NCBI GenBank assembly: GCA_036345935.2 | Contig: JADWOT020001577.1 | Span: 1,349,795 to 1,413,794 of the forward strand | Direction of reading: 5' to 3' | Length of the DNA: 64,000 nt | From: Taenia hydatigena | Lineage: Eukaryota > Platyhelminthes > Cestoda > Cyclophyllidea > Taeniidae | In this document: positions 1 through 11,432 of the stretch, piece by piece | How positions within the stretch are numbered: position 1 is the first letter of the stretch | How the letters are laid out: every line of letters begins with the position of its first letter | The notes under the pieces: model-generated | Seen by the model: the letters and a program-made list of their open reading frames with translations, nothing else | Databases searched by the model: none | What the model was told of the DNA's origin: nothing | Program-made: the position numbers and the translations under genes

Positions 1-28
1 GAAAAATTAAAGCGACTGAAGTGCCCTC

Positions 29-895
29 TTAATTGGTTGAGTTGATGGTGTCTTCGTCGTATGTCGTGTTGACTAAGGAAGTGGTGGGAATGTCATTCGT
101 GATTGTGGCTGTAGCAGGAGTGGATAATAGACATATTGCAAGGTGTCGATTGAGCAGAAGGTTCCAGCTGAATGATGCAAATGCGCCAGCAGATTCGAAC
201 GATCGGCAAAGGCGTGTTGCAGGTGGGACAGACGAAGAGCTTCTCGCCTATGTGCGTGTGCTCGTGACCTTAAAGATTCCGTTTGCGCACAAATGCCTTG
301 CCACGGAAGCCACATTTCCAAGAGAGTGAATGACTTTGCCAGTGCAATCGCAGAGAGGAATCGCTGTTATGTGTCCTCACACACTCCCAGCACTTCCCTT
401 TTGGTCGCACAAATCCATTTAATCCTTCATTGCCTACATCATCAAAAATTGTGGGAGAAATGGTGCTGTCATTATTCTTGTCGTTGCCAATCATCGCACC
501 ATCAATAGTGGAATGAGGAACCCAACTCTTCGGGAAGTCGGAAGCATCACCGTACGTCATGTCGAACATAAAATTTGAAAACAGGTAGTGATAGGAGGGA
601 AGGCAATCGGAGGCTCGCAGGCCAACTCTACTAGGCTGTTGTGGAAGGGACTGACAAGGAACATAGGGCGCTATCAAGGAACGAGGATTGACAGGTGGAG
701 CATGAAGCTGTGAAAGCGCTTCGACTTGGCCGATCGGCAAAAAGGGGACGAGGACATGGGTTGATGGGAAGGATGAAAAAGTAAATTCTCTAAAAGAATT
801 TGTTCATTAAACCCACATTCAAGCTGTGGCAATGAAGTTGTATTAAAGTAAACTGTTAAACAAGCGGTAGAAAAGTCGGCAAGGTTTACTGCAAC
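29..895 (-). pseudogene. Snail-type zinc-finger pseudogene 1, 5'-truncated
   Basis: This is a degraded Snail-family copy read on the minus strand, with its 3' end near base 29. From 740 down to 270 an open stretch of 156 codons matches the middle of the intact gene at 27.4-28.6 kb. It covers the Ser/Pro-rich linker, the first finger (KCWEC...) and the start of the second finger. The second finger has Arg for its second zinc Cys (WKCGFRGKAF), and a TAA follows at NL*G. Downstream the frame shifts and the last two fingers are only recognisable at the DNA level. The promoter, exon 1 and roughly the first 60 codons are missing, because homology stops at about 895 where an interspersed repeat begins. 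It is not functional. An inverted relative of its 5' part lies at 52.3-52.67 kb. Confidence 0.85.
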
Positions 896-1340
896 GATTT
901 AAGGGACTGCATTTACAGCAAATGCAGCTAGCAGAATTAAAAATCAGCAATTTTATCGTAATAAGGTTCGAAGTGACCTAACTTTAGGGCTTTTGTCTAG
1001 GCTCATTCAGCACCACTCTTTACCTCCTCCTACTTATTCATAGGCACCTCCCACCAAATTACAAATATCAACTTTGCCAATGATTTGCGCCGAGCAATTA
1101 ATAACATTGCAGACAATTCCTTCTTGGAGCTTAAATCGGTCAAGTGGATAAGAGTAATCAAAAGCCTATGGTAGGGGACCAGTGTAACCCTCCTTTTACT
1201 TGAGTCATCTTTTAGAACTGCCAATCCTCACAATTCTAGAAGTTTTGTTGAGTTCCAATGCACGAATGTTGGTCCGATTTCTGGCAAATTGTATTGACCT
1301 CATGTCTCAAGGATGTTTTACGCCATGATCTCAAGCAAAG
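896..1340 (+). repeat. ~440-bp interspersed repeat, copy 1
   Basis: This segment begins with AGGGACTGCATTTA and recurs in the same orientation at about 61,082-61,520 and inverted at about 51,890-52,320. It also marks the point where the Snail pseudogene homology ends. I see no open reading frame that is kept between copies. It could be a short non-autonomous element, but no clear terminal repeats or target-site duplication were found. Confidence 0.6.
907..927. repeat. perfect 8-bp hairpin at repeat edge
   Basis: CTGCATTT and AAATGCAG are perfect inverted arms around a 5-base loop, at the left edge of the ~440-bp repeat. The 61-kb copy keeps the stem only imperfectly. Confidence 0.6.
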
Positions 1341-2168
1341 TAGCATAATTCAGTTCGTCTCACAGATGCAATTAAATGGCTGCCGTCGAAATGACCACTG
1401 GCGTTGGCATTGATTCCTCACCCAATCTCATTTGTTTGCGCACTACCCTAGGTAAAACTGCTTCCGCTGATTGGTCTGCGACATGACGCGCAAGTCATTG
1501 CCCTCAGTAGTCGGCGCACCAACATCAGACCGCAACTCCCCTGATGATACCTGTGCGTTGTAACGACTCAAGACAAAGGAAAATGATCTCTTAGGCGGGA
1601 ACGTTGACTTTCACTTAAGCCAACCTTCAGCCAAAATGCGGAAATTAAAAACGAATAATTTCCGATTTGTTTCACTAGTCTTTAAACTGATTCTAACTTC
1701 ATTTCGGCATTTCTGTTTATTAAGAATTATAACTTGGGTGAGAGGGCTCAGGCAAAGAACTAAAAGCATAATTGATAAGTTTTCCCATACCTCTGTGTGG
1801 AGCACTTGCTAGCGGACATTGGTGAGTTTCATGTGAATGTCGTCAATGTTTAAAACAGACTATTTGATGTTGTATCTGTCTTGCCTACTCTATACTTCCT
1901 CGTCAAGTATTCGCCGTCTGCAGCAAGATTGAAAGAATTTGCACCAAAACAGGAGTTAGGTTCCTTTGGCTTAAACAGTATACGAGGGTAGACGGTGGAA
2001 AGCAAACTGAGTTATGGGTGATAAAAGCTCTAGATTCTTGCATTTCATATGCTATGCTAATCACAATGATTCAGTGACCAGATGTATGAAAATCTGGCAC
2101 AAGGCATGGTGGGAGGGGCGAGTAATGGTCATCACGTCACCGCTTCAACCGTAGCATGGACAACACAC

Positions 2169-2174
2169 CAGGTG
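2169..2174 (+). promoter_or_regulatory. E-box CAGGTG in subunit a
   Basis: A CAGGTG hexamer lies in a conserved stretch (ACACCAGGTGGGAGAGGTGA). The same hexamer is kept in the second direct unit (6,743-6,748) and in the inverted unit (51,053-51,058). Subunit b carries CAGCTG at the equivalent place. CAGGTG is the class of site bound by Snail proteins. Actual binding here is inference. Confidence 0.35.
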
Positions 2175-2310
2175 GGAGAGGTGATGGTGAGCAAAGCAAC
2201 GTGCGAACTCGCGACTTGACTCCATGTGCGTTGACCCCAACAAAGGGGAGGATGGGCGCACACATCACCGATTTGGTCAGGATAACTTTTTTCACTACGT
2301 GCGAAATCAG

Positions 2311-2500
2311 TTCGAGTGTGCGCGATTATGGAAATCGACTGGTAAGAGAGAATCGCAGGTTTCGGGATCCGCAGTGTAAAATAGACTGTCTGGATGCACA
2401 AGGGAAGAAAATCGGCTACGAAGAAAAGGTTAGCATAGCCCAAATTGTTACATTAAGGGTAAGCAGAAAATTTTGCAATAGTTGGGAACATGATGTCTAG
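2311..2500 (+). other. exon-like module, family KFVxENxS, copy R1a
   Basis: An open stretch ends at TAG 2,498-2,500 and reads ...RLVRENRRFRDPQCKIDCLDAQGKK.... The same peptide pattern (FV/LV-x-E-N, then QCK, then LDAQ-x-K) recurs at 6,873-7,094, 7,861-8,043 and, frameshifted, at 3,280-3,412. An AAATCAG just upstream could serve as a splice acceptor. Several differences between subunits a and b are synonymous (CAA/CAG, TGC/TGT, TTA/TTG). This suggests an ancestral coding exon. I do not recognise the protein. It is probably a remnant. Confidence 0.35.
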
Positions 2501-3279
2501 CCACACTAGGATATACAAAGATCTATTTACGTATCTACAATGCCCCATTAATCCACTTGCCAAAAGTCGTGCTGTCTGTGATATTTGCTTTAATAATCAG
2601 TGCAGGCACACTGGCATCCACCAACTTATTGAAATGATTTTACCTACAAATTCAGGCAAATCCTTTGCGCTAAATTACACGACTGGTGTTGATATCGACT
2701 CCTCAGCTGATCACATTAGTTAACACCCCACTCTGGGCAAAACTGTCTCTTCCAATTGGCCTGCAATGTGACGCACAAAAGCCGTGCTCCTTAGTGCCCA
2801 GAGCATCAGCGCCAAACCATGGTAACCAGTGGTGTCGCCGCAACTAGGTCCCTGTCAAACGAGCAGATTTCTTGGTGGCATCTGTGCATTGAAACACCGT
2901 AAATGAAAGAAAATGATCTGGCCGCACATGGTTGTTCTCATCTTGAATTGAAACACAAAACGACAATTAGCACTAATTTGCATAAATAAACTTTGAATTG
3001 GCTCTAACTTCATTTATGTATCTCTCTGTGTTACAACTTTAGTCCTGATGAATAAGCCTGGGTAAAGGAATAAAAACAGCAGCGTTGAAATGTGACCACC
3101 TCGTGTCGTTGCGTTGACGACACACCAGCTGTGAGAAGTGACGGGGAATACAACCACGCGCACAGTCATCAATTGACACCCAATGTACGTTGACCCCAAC
3201 TAAGAATGAAGGGGGTGCACGCATTGAAAGGTTGGTCAGAGGAACGTTATTACACGTGTGGAATTAGACTGAGTGCGTA

Positions 3280-3412
3280 GAGGTGTCGAGTTTCACGTGC
3301 CAAATAGAATGCCTGCAGCAACATTTAGAAATTTGTTCGTGAAGATCAAAGCCAGTGGGAGCTGCAATGCAAAATGAACGATCTGGGTGTACACGAAAAG
3401 GAAATAGACTAA
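3280..3412 (+). pseudogene. exon-like module, copy R1b, frameshifted
   Basis: This is the same module as at 7,861-8,043, but an extra A in the run before TTTGTTCGTGAAGAT shifts the frame. Correcting it by eye gives FVREDQSQWELQCKMNDL and then a TAA at 3,410-3,412. It is a broken copy. Confidence 0.4.
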
Positions 3413-4670
3413 GACGCGAAAAATAACCCTTTAGGAATAGGAAAACAAGCGGATGTTAGATGCGACAGCTTGGAATTCGGTTGGATTGCGATGGTAATGG
3501 CTGGAGGTGGATGAGATACATGCCTTGACAATGCTCAATATACCAGACTTGACTATTTTTCGTTAGACTTGAGCCGAATTCCTCATATTTTTGACCTGAA
3601 TTCGCTTTTCAAACAACGGAAAGAAGTTTCTGCACTCTAACGGACAAACCCAAGACAGCAGCAATGCTTTTCTTTTATTTTAGTGGATATAACTGCTGCG
3701 AACAGTTGCTTCTCCCTCGCAGAAAGATGTCTGAGCTGTATCGCCGAGTATCAATGTGGTTTTAAGTGTGTATAGGCTTGATTGCAGCAGAAATGGCTGC
3801 ATGCGTGTGCACTAAATAGGGTCTAACATAAGTCAGAGAATGACGAAGTCCCACTTAGGACAACTTCATAAAGCGATCATCACGATGTTGTGTCATCATG
3901 GTGGCACCGCCTTTACCCAACCGAAGGCTAGCGATGCCAAAACAGATTCTAAACATCGAAGTACAGTTTTCATTCTTGTTTAAAATCTAAAGTAGCAGAG
4001 AGGGAATTCGCATTTGAAATGAGAAGAACTGCTAGAAGCGTGGTCAGGCGTATGTTTTGGAGATTTGACTGCACATGCTTCGGGTCAGTAGTTCAACTTT
4101 GCAAAAGCAATACCAATGCGGTGAAGAGCGATGTAATGCGATTCAACAGAGGATCCAAGAATAATGCCTCTGCAATTTTATTTGGAGCGATATAATATAA
4201 AGCTTAAGAGAATTGGCAAGTGATGAACCACACTATCGTTCGAATTGGGGAGAATCGACCGTTGTCCATCCAAACTCAGTCACTGTCTGACCCCATTTAC
4301 GGCATCTCTTAGTTGTGCTAACTAAATTACACGCTTTCGCTAACTTGCGTGGTATGATAGAATCTGGAATTCGTTGCGACTTTTGCATTTGCAGAGAGAC
4401 TACCCATCGATTAGAGTAGTTTGCTGCGTTACCCAATAATGCTCGCATCCCACTCCGTCCGGATTTGTCCTATGATATTAGACGTGTAAAGCCCTCACGA
4501 AATTTAACGCTGATACGCAAAATGTGTTAGTTGGATTAGATTGCAAAATAATTATCAAAGTTACCACTAGAGATGGCATGTCTAAGACTTCGTGTGACCT
4601 GAGAAACTGTTAGCATGTCTATTCACATCTGTGGTGCTCCCCGTTTCGGCTACCTCACACCGTTGTCACA

Positions 4671-4676
4671 CACCTG
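4671..4676 (+). promoter_or_regulatory. E-box CACCTG near right end of unit R1
   Basis: CACCTG lies in the context CACACACCTGGATTTGGGTTG. It is kept at 9,248-9,253 (R2) and inverted at 24,326-24,331, and lost in the more diverged copies near 15.0 kb and 26.4 kb. It is a candidate Snail-class site by sequence only. Confidence 0.3.
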
Positions 4677-4994
4677 GATTTGGGTTGACTCACCCATGAT
4701 GCGGAGGGGAAGCCACAACAAGTTATGCATGGACCAAATGACGCGTCTAATTTTTTTGTAAAGACGCAAAGGACGTTTTGGTAATCGTGTAATAGGTGGC
4801 AGCAAATCCTGTCCATTAGGTGCAAAATCTATTTAAAGCATTTTTCCCCTTCACCACCACCCGGCTAAAGATGTCACGCATTCACCTAGTCAGCGGTGAT
4901 CAAAGTATGCAATCTTATTTGACAATGTATTGCAAGTGCTGCAGAGAGCCAAAATATGTTAGCAACCATCTGCTAGTAGACCAACTTATCATGA

Positions 4995-5950
4995 CCCAAT
5001 TTAGGCAAAGTTGCATCCATGGCCCCTGGGGTGCCTTGAGATGAAAGCTTAGACACTTCTTGCCTACACAAAAAGGATAAAATTGCGCGAATTATTTTAC
5101 ATTTAACCCCTCCAATGTCACGCACAAAGCCAATCGACTTAGTCCTCTTCCTTGCATACTCCTGACTTCTTGCCTACTTTGATTATGCTGTAGTCAGCTA
5201 GCAGCCCCACTTCCACTTCTCATGTATAGAGACGCTATTCTCATTGTTTGAGTTATTTGCCCGCCCAACAAAGTGCCGCAGATCGTGGACAAGCTACAGC
5301 ACTTTCGTGAAAATCGCAGGTCGTTGGCAGCGCCTCCTCCAGTTTCACCTTCCACACTACTTCCTGAAGTGGTACCTACATTAATAGTTTCCATGCGTTG
5401 CGTTGCTTGTCAGTACGTCTAAATTTCCTCTTTTTGGCTAAGCCAAACAAGCTCTTCCCTATTTTTAGGTTGCGTCCATTGTGATACTATCCTAAGCGCC
5501 AAGGTGCAACCGCAGCCACTTATAGTTGCACTACAAAAGGAAGAGGCCTCAGAGTTGTGCTGATGCAGACAGTTGAGGCCCGCACAGATGTAGGCAATGC
5601 AAATGCTCCATTTGATTCATTCTCGCAGAGCGATCAAGCATTACAACATGAACCGGGACTACCTAGTTTCAATTCTGATATGACGTTGAGGTGGCAATGT
5701 ACTTCAAGTAAATTCATTGACAGTGGCCTCTCACCGACATGGCCCCATGGAATTACTGCTCCCATTTCAATGGAAAGCAGGGAGGTTTGTGAAATCGATA
5801 GTCTCCCGCATAGATATGCTGAGGTGTACAATGGCTTACTTGGATACCTACGAATTCTTGTTAATCCACTTACACAAAATCCTATTGCCTTCGGTGGTTT
5901 CCATATTACAATTATCATCAGGCTTATTGGAAAATGCGGATGCATCAAAT
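4995..5950 (-). repeat. 0.96-kb inverted segment S1 between the two units
   Basis: The reverse complement matches about 37,050-38,010 and about 52,990-53,780. Two open frames run through it: 136 codons on + at 5,557-5,967 and 66 codons on - at 5,194-5,394. The + frame is interrupted by stops in the 37-kb and 53-kb copies. The - frame (starting INVGTTSGSSVEGE) is open at 53.3-53.6 kb but shifted at 37.6 kb. I therefore do not call a gene here. Confidence 0.7.
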
Positions 5951-6872
5951 GCCTGCCGCCGAAATGACGACTGGCGTTGGCATTGATTCCTCACCCAATC
6001 TCATTTGTTTGCGCACTACCCTGGGTAAAACTGCTTCCGCTAATTAGCCTGCAAAAATGACGCGCAAAAGTCATTGCCCTCAGTAGTCGGTGCACCAACA
6101 CCAGAATGCAACTTCCTTGATGATACCTGTGCGTTGCAACGACTCAAGAGAAAGGAAAATGAACTCTTAAGCGGGAACGATGACTTTCACTTAAGCTTAC
6201 CCTCAGTTAAAATATGAACATTGGCGACAAATTAGCTCCGATTTGTTTCAATAGTCTTTGAATTAATTCTAACTTCATTTTGGCATTTCTGTTTATTAGA
6301 ATTTAGCTAAGGCAAGAGAACTCAAGCAAAGGAATAGAAATATAATTGGTAAGTTGTCTCTCACTTCCGTGTAAAGCACATGCTAGCAGACGTTGGTAAG
6401 TTTTATGTGAATGTCGTCAACGTTTAAAACAGAATATTTGAGGTTGTATCAGTCTTGCCTACTTTTTACTTGCTCGTCAAGCATTTGCCATCTGTAGTGT
6501 CATTGTAAGAATTTGCGCCAAAATAGGAGTTAGGCTCCATTGGCTTAAACGGTATACGAGGGTAGACGATGGAAAGCAACCCGAGTTATGGGTGATTAAA
6601 GCTCTTCATCCTTGTGTTTTATATGCTATGGTAATCACACCGATTCAGTGACCTGATGTATGAAAATCTGGCACAAGGCATGGTGGGAGGAGTGAGTAAT
6701 GGTTATCACGTCACCGCTTCAACCGTAATTTGGACAGCACACCAGGTGGGAGAGGTGATGGTGAGCAAAGCCACGTGCGAATTTGCGAATTGACCACCAT
6801 GTGCGTTGACCATAACAAAGGGTAGGATGGGCGTATACATCAGCGGTTTGGCCGAGATAACTTTTTCTCTGC

Positions 6873-7094
6873 ATGCAGAATCAGCCTGAGTGTGCATGTT
6901 TTTGGACTTCAAATGGTGGAAGACACTGCAAGTGGCACTCCAAATTTGTTAGCGAAAATCGCAGTTTTAGGGAACTGCAGTGTAAAGTAGACTGCTTGGA
7001 TGCACAAGGAAAGAAATTTGGCTATGACGAAAGGGCCAACATAGCCCAAAATAATTATATTAAAGGCAAGCAGAAAATTTTGCAAATGCTGTAA
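6873..7094 (+). other. exon-like module, family KFVxENxS, copy R2a
   Basis: This open frame of 73 codons contains KFVSENRSFRELQCK followed by DCLDAQGKK, and ends at TAA 7,092-7,094. It aligns in frame with the R1a copy and, at protein level, with R2b about 0.97 kb away. The sequence is charged and helix-prone, and a coiled coil is possible. ATGCAG lies near the start, but an acceptor at the same place (AGAATCAG) is equally plausible. The function is unknown. Confidence 0.35.
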
Positions 7095-7860
7095 ACATGA
7101 TGCCCAGACATACTAAGAGATGCAAAGATCTACTCATGTATCTACTGAACCTTATTTATCTACTTGCTAAAGGTCGTATTGTTTGTAGTATTTATTTTAA
7201 TAATCAGTAGCGAGCACACTGGCATCCACTAACTTATTAAAGTGATTTCATCTCACAGATGTAGGCAAATATTATGCGCTAAATTACACGACTGGTGTTG
7301 ATATCGACTCCTCAGCCGATCACATTAGTTGGCATCCCACTCTGGCCTGCAATGTGACGCACAAAAGCCGTGCTCCTCAGTGTCCAGAGCATCAGCGCCC
7401 AACTATTGTAACCAGTGGTGTCGCCGCAACTAGGTCCCTGTCAAACGAGCAGATTTCTTGGTGATATCTGTGCATTTAAACACCGTAAATGAAAGAAAAT
7501 GATCCGGTGGCACATGCTTGTTCTCATCTTGAATTGAAACACAAAACGACAATTGGCACTAATTTGCATAAATGAACTTTGAATTGGTCCTTACTTCGTT
7601 TATGTATCTCTGTGTGTTACAACTTCAGTCTTGATGGGTAAGCCTGGTTAAGGAATAAAAACAGCAGCAGTGATGTGTGACCACTTCGTGTCGTTGCGTG
7701 GACGATACACCAGCTGTGAGAAGTGATGGGGAATAAAATCACGCTCACATTCAAGAATTGACCCTAATTTGCGTTGCCTTTAACATAGAATGAGTGGAGT
7801 GGGCGCGTTAAAAGTTTGGTCAGAACAGCGTTTTTACACGTGTAGAATTAGGCTAAGTGC

Positions 7861-8043
7861 GTGGAGGTGGCAAGTTTTACGTGCCAAATAGAATGCCTGC
7901 AGCAGCATTTAAAATTTGTGCGTGAAAATCAAAGTCAGTGGGAGCGGCAATGCAAAATGAACGAATTAGATGCACAAGAAAAGGAAGTATGTTTAGATTT
8001 AGAAAAACAAGCCTTTAGAAATAGGAAAACAAGCAGGTGTTAG
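7861..8043 (+). other. exon-like module, family KFVxENxS, copy R2b
   Basis: The open frame begins with GTG, not ATG, and ends at TAG 8,041-8,043. It reads VEVASFTCQIECLQQH, then LKFVRENQSQWERQCKMNE, then LDAQEKEVCLD, and has a basic tail. It is the best preserved copy of this module. The lack of an ATG and the AATTAGG just upstream fit an internal or terminal exon better than a complete gene. Related copies near 3.3 kb and 49.8 kb are frameshifted, and copies near 14.1 kb and 25.6 kb carry an in-frame TAG. Confidence 0.35.
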
Positions 8044-9570
8044 ATGCAGCAGCTTGAAATTTGGTTGGAGTGCAATGGTGATGGTTGGAGGTGGATGAGA
8101 TACATGCCAAGACAAAGCTCAATATGCCAGGCCTGACCATTGTGCGTTAGACCTAAGCAAAATTCTTTTTATTATTTACCTGAATTTGCTTTTCAAACAA
8201 CGGAAATAAATTTCTGCACTCTAACGAGCAAAGCCAAATCATCAGCAATGCTTTTCCTTATTTTCAGTGGATATACCTGCTACGAACGGTTGCTTCTCCT
8301 TCGCAGAAAGATGTTTGAGCTGTATTGCTGAGTACCCATGTGGTTTTAGGTGTGTACATGCTTGATTGCATTAGAAATAGCTGCATGCGTGTGCGCTAAA
8401 AAGGGTCTAACATAAGTCAGAGGATGACGAAGTACCATTTAGAACAGCTTCATAAAGCGATCATCACGATGTTGTGTCATCATGGTGGCACCGCATTTAA
8501 CCAAAGGCTAGCAATGCCGAAAGAGAATCTAAATACATAAGCATAGTTTTATTCCTGTTAAAATTTATAAGGGCTGGGAGAAAATTAACCTCTGAAATGA
8601 GAAGAGCTGCTTAAAGCGTGGTCAGCGGTATGGTTTGAAGACTTGACTGCACATTCTTCGAGTCACTGGCTCAACTCTGCAAAAGCAATACCGTTGCGGC
8701 AAAGAGCGATGTAATGTTTTTTGAAAGAGGACCTCAGAATAATGCTTTGTAATTTTATTTAGAGCGATATACTAGAGAGCTTAGGAGATTTGACAAGTGA
8801 TGAGCTACATCATCGTTCAAATTTGAGAGAATCGGCCATTGTCCATCCAAACTTAGTCACTGTCTGACCCTATTCACGGCATCTCTTATTTGTGCATAAT
8901 AAATTACACGCTTTCGCTAACTTGCGTGGTATGATAGAATCTGGACTTTTTTGCGACTTTTGCATTCGCAGAGAGATTTCTCCTCAGCTAGAGTAGTTTG
9001 CTGCGTTACCTAATAATAATCGCATCCCACACCGTCCGGACTCCTCCTATGATATTAGAAGCGAATAGCCCTCAAAAAATTCAACACTGAATTGCAAAAT
9101 GTAGTAGTTGGATTAGATTGCAAAATAATTATCAAAGTTACCACTAGTGATGGTACGTTTAAGACTTCGTGTGACCTGAGAAACCGTTGGCGTGTCCATC
9201 CACATCTGTGGTGCTCCCCGTTTCGGCTACCTCACACCGTTGTCACACACCTGGGTTTGGGTTGACTCACTCATGATGCGGGGGAGAAGTCACAACTTGT
9301 TATGCATGGACCGAATGACACGTCTAATTTTTTTGTAACGACACAAAAGACGTTTCGGCAATCGTGTAATAGGTGGCAGCAAAGCATGTCCATTATGTGC
9401 GATGTCTATTCAAAGCATTTTTCTCCTTCACCACCACCCGGTTAAAGACGTCGCGCATTCACCGAGTCAGCGGTGACTAAAGTATACAATTTTATTTGAC
9501 AATGTATTGCAAGTGCTGCAGAGAGTCAAAATGAATTAGCAACCATCCACAAGTGGATCAACTCATCGTG

Positions 9571-10121
9571 ACAGGGTGAGCCGGTGTTGAAATGATTTTA
9601 AGGTTGTTAATCTTATGGCATCATTACTAATTTCATGACATCTATTTTAGTGTAGAGGTTGGCGTCAACAGCAGGCCCCAAATCCCAAACCACGAAAGTG
9701 GAATAACTTACTGATGGATTGGCGACAACTGCGCAAATTGTGAGAAGATGGTAATGGAAATGAATAAGTGACTCATTGCAATTCTAAACCTCAGCGTCAC
9801 TAGATATTACAAGCGGTTGCAGTTGCGAATCATCCATTCAAATCTGGGCATGCCCCAAGTCATCTGACTCTAGGCTGGAAGAGCACATCATTGAATAGCG
9901 TCAACCACTTCATCCCATCGTATTCCTCGATCATAGTTAAGCTATCGCTGTCTATTATCCAGAAGTATAAACACGGGCTCTGCAATGGTTTTGCACATTT
10001 ATTTGCTGAGAATTGCCATGAATTAAGCGCTTTTGGATAAGTAAATTGAATTGATCAGTCATTAAAATTTGAAGCCCATCAGTGCGTAGATTTTGAAAGA
10101 AAGAAACGCCAGCGTTTTCTC
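9571..10121 (-). other. 3' flank of Snail pseudogene 2
   Basis: No gene is seen. The stretch is the downstream flank shared by Snail copies. It includes ATTTATTTGCTGAG near 10,000, which on the minus strand gives the AATAAA region found after the intact gene. It matches inverted 48.36-48.86 kb and 23.5-24.0 kb. Confidence 0.6.
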
Positions 10122-11337
10122 TCAAGTAGCTGAGTTGATTTTACTGAAGCCGTATGCTGTGTTATTGACAGTGGTGGTGGGAACATCAATTGGAACGGTC
10201 TCTGTAGCGTGAGTGGATGACGGTCACTTCGTAAGGTGTCGGGTGAGCAAACTGCGACGGCTAAATGATGCAGCACAGCGGGGACAGCGCCAGCGCTTCA
10301 CATCCATGTGTGTCTGCAAGTGCGTCCGCAGATTCGAACCATCTGCAAGGGCGCGTTGGCAGGTGGAACAGACGAAGGGCTTCTCGCCTGTGTGCCTGTG
10401 CTCGTGGCCCTGAAGAAGCCATTTGCGTGAGCACCCTTATCACAAAAGCGACATTTCCATGACAGTGAGTGATTCTTCAAATGCGTATGCAGAGAGGCAG
10501 CGCTTTCGTATGCCCTTCCACACTCCTGGCATTTCCGTTTCGGTCGCGCTTCTTCGTCTACTCCCTCATCATTCACATCACTGAAAATTGTAAGATAGTT
10601 GATATTGATGTTTTTCCTGCCGTTGTCACTCATCGCATCTTTGTTATTGCATTGAGGGACCCCGCTATTCGGTAAACTGGAGGCAGCATCATTGGGTTCG
10701 ACAAAAGGAGTTGCACTATTGAACTTGACAATTATGCTAAGCAGAATCGCTGACGGCATGCTGAGATGCAAGGGAAGGCAGTCGGAGGTCTGCAGACCAA
10801 GTGTACTAGGCAGTGTTGAAAGGCAGTATTGAAGAAGGTAAGACAGTACCAAAGAGTAAGAATTGGCAGGTGGAGCATGAATCTGTGGAGGCGTTTTGAT
10901 ATGACTGATCGAGGACAGGGGTGATGAAGAATCGGGTTGCAAGGCCGCATCCGTAGGACCATCCATGGATGGGTTCTGTCCGTTGATACGTCAAAGCAGT
11001 GGAAGAAGTGTTGGCAGAATTCAATGTGGCAGCTGTTGAATTTGATGAGAGCATCGAGGACATCGGGAATTAGTTGGAGTGTGTCGATCCACAATTGTGG
11101 AATTCTTTGTCCTTGTCACTAAAGCATGCTGGCTTTGGAGATGTTTGGGTGGAAAGCGACAGCTCCAGAATGCTTTCTCTGGAGAAATCTAATAGGAATG
11201 GGATAAATTTTGATGTGGGTGTAAGCAAAGCCTAATTATTTATGATGCGTGGATTCGAGCAAGACTGCGTCTGTCTGACAAAAGGCAGAATGAATGCTGA
11301 CAAAGATGGATTGGAAGGGCATCTTACCGTATTTCAT
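10122..11337 (-). pseudogene. Snail-type zinc-finger pseudogene 2, nearly complete
   Basis: Minus-strand copy of the Snail gene with recognisable exon 1 (ATG AAA TAC G, 11,337-11,328) and donor GTAAGATG. It has four independent lesions. The intron acceptor AG has become AC (CTTACAC, near 11,215). A deletion of about 14 bp near 10,970 shifts the N-terminal frame. A one-base deletion near 10,435, just after FCDKG in finger 2, shifts the frame again. The last zinc ligand of finger 4 is TGA instead of TGC (RHLTK*). In corrected frame, fingers 3 and 4 are otherwise well kept ([14 protein letters not shown], then [17 protein letters not shown]). The sequence after the TGA stays open to a TGA matching the intact C-terminus. 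This copy looks recently inactivated. Confidence 0.9.
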
Positions 11338-11380
11338 GGTCGGAGGGCGTCCGATGAAAGCAGTGGGGCATTGTTTGACC

Positions 11381-11432
11381 TTATGTATCGCATACTCGAA
11401 TCTCATTGGTTTGACCTCCTACGACTCATTGG
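11381..11432 (-). promoter_or_regulatory. degenerate promoter of Snail pseudogene 2
   Basis: On the minus strand, two CCAAT boxes (11,428-11,432 and 11,405-11,409) lie upstream of GATACATAAGG. That sequence stands where the intact gene has TATAAAA. The TATA element is altered and the CCAAT boxes are kept. Confidence 0.55.

Larger units (their letters stand above)
1341..4994 (+). repeat. 3.6-kb unit, direct copy R1
   Basis: The DNA matches 5,951-9,570 in the same orientation, with an offset close to 4,570 bp throughout. For example, the stretch at 1,801-1,860 pairs with about 6,375 and that at 4,792-4,900 pairs with about 9,367. It contains an older internal tandem duplication. The part from about 1,390 to 2,500 (subunit a) resembles that from about 2,690 to 3,412 (subunit b). 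The similarity of the unit ends abruptly at about 4,994. No intact gene is seen in it, only the exon-like modules listed separately. Confidence 0.8.
5951..9570 (+). repeat. 3.6-kb unit, direct copy R2
   Basis: This is the second direct copy of the unit at 1,341-4,994. It keeps the same internal a/b subunit layout and the same two E-boxes (6,743-6,748 and 9,248-9,253). Unlike R1, it continues past about 9,571 into Snail 3' flanking sequence. This is the arrangement also seen inverted at 48.4-49.2 kb, so the R2/Snail junction is probably the older one. Confidence 0.8.

Noticed and set aside
3014..3199. Conserved minus-strand peptide TSHSWCVVNATTR shared with 50.0 kb
   Set aside because: The DNA of these repeats is similar on both strands, and the copy at 7.6-7.76 kb is frameshifted. 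The similarity is explained by DNA homology.
5557..5967. 136-codon plus-strand frame as a gene
   Set aside because: The paralogous segments at 37 kb and 53 kb carry stops in this frame, and an overlapping open frame exists on the other strand.
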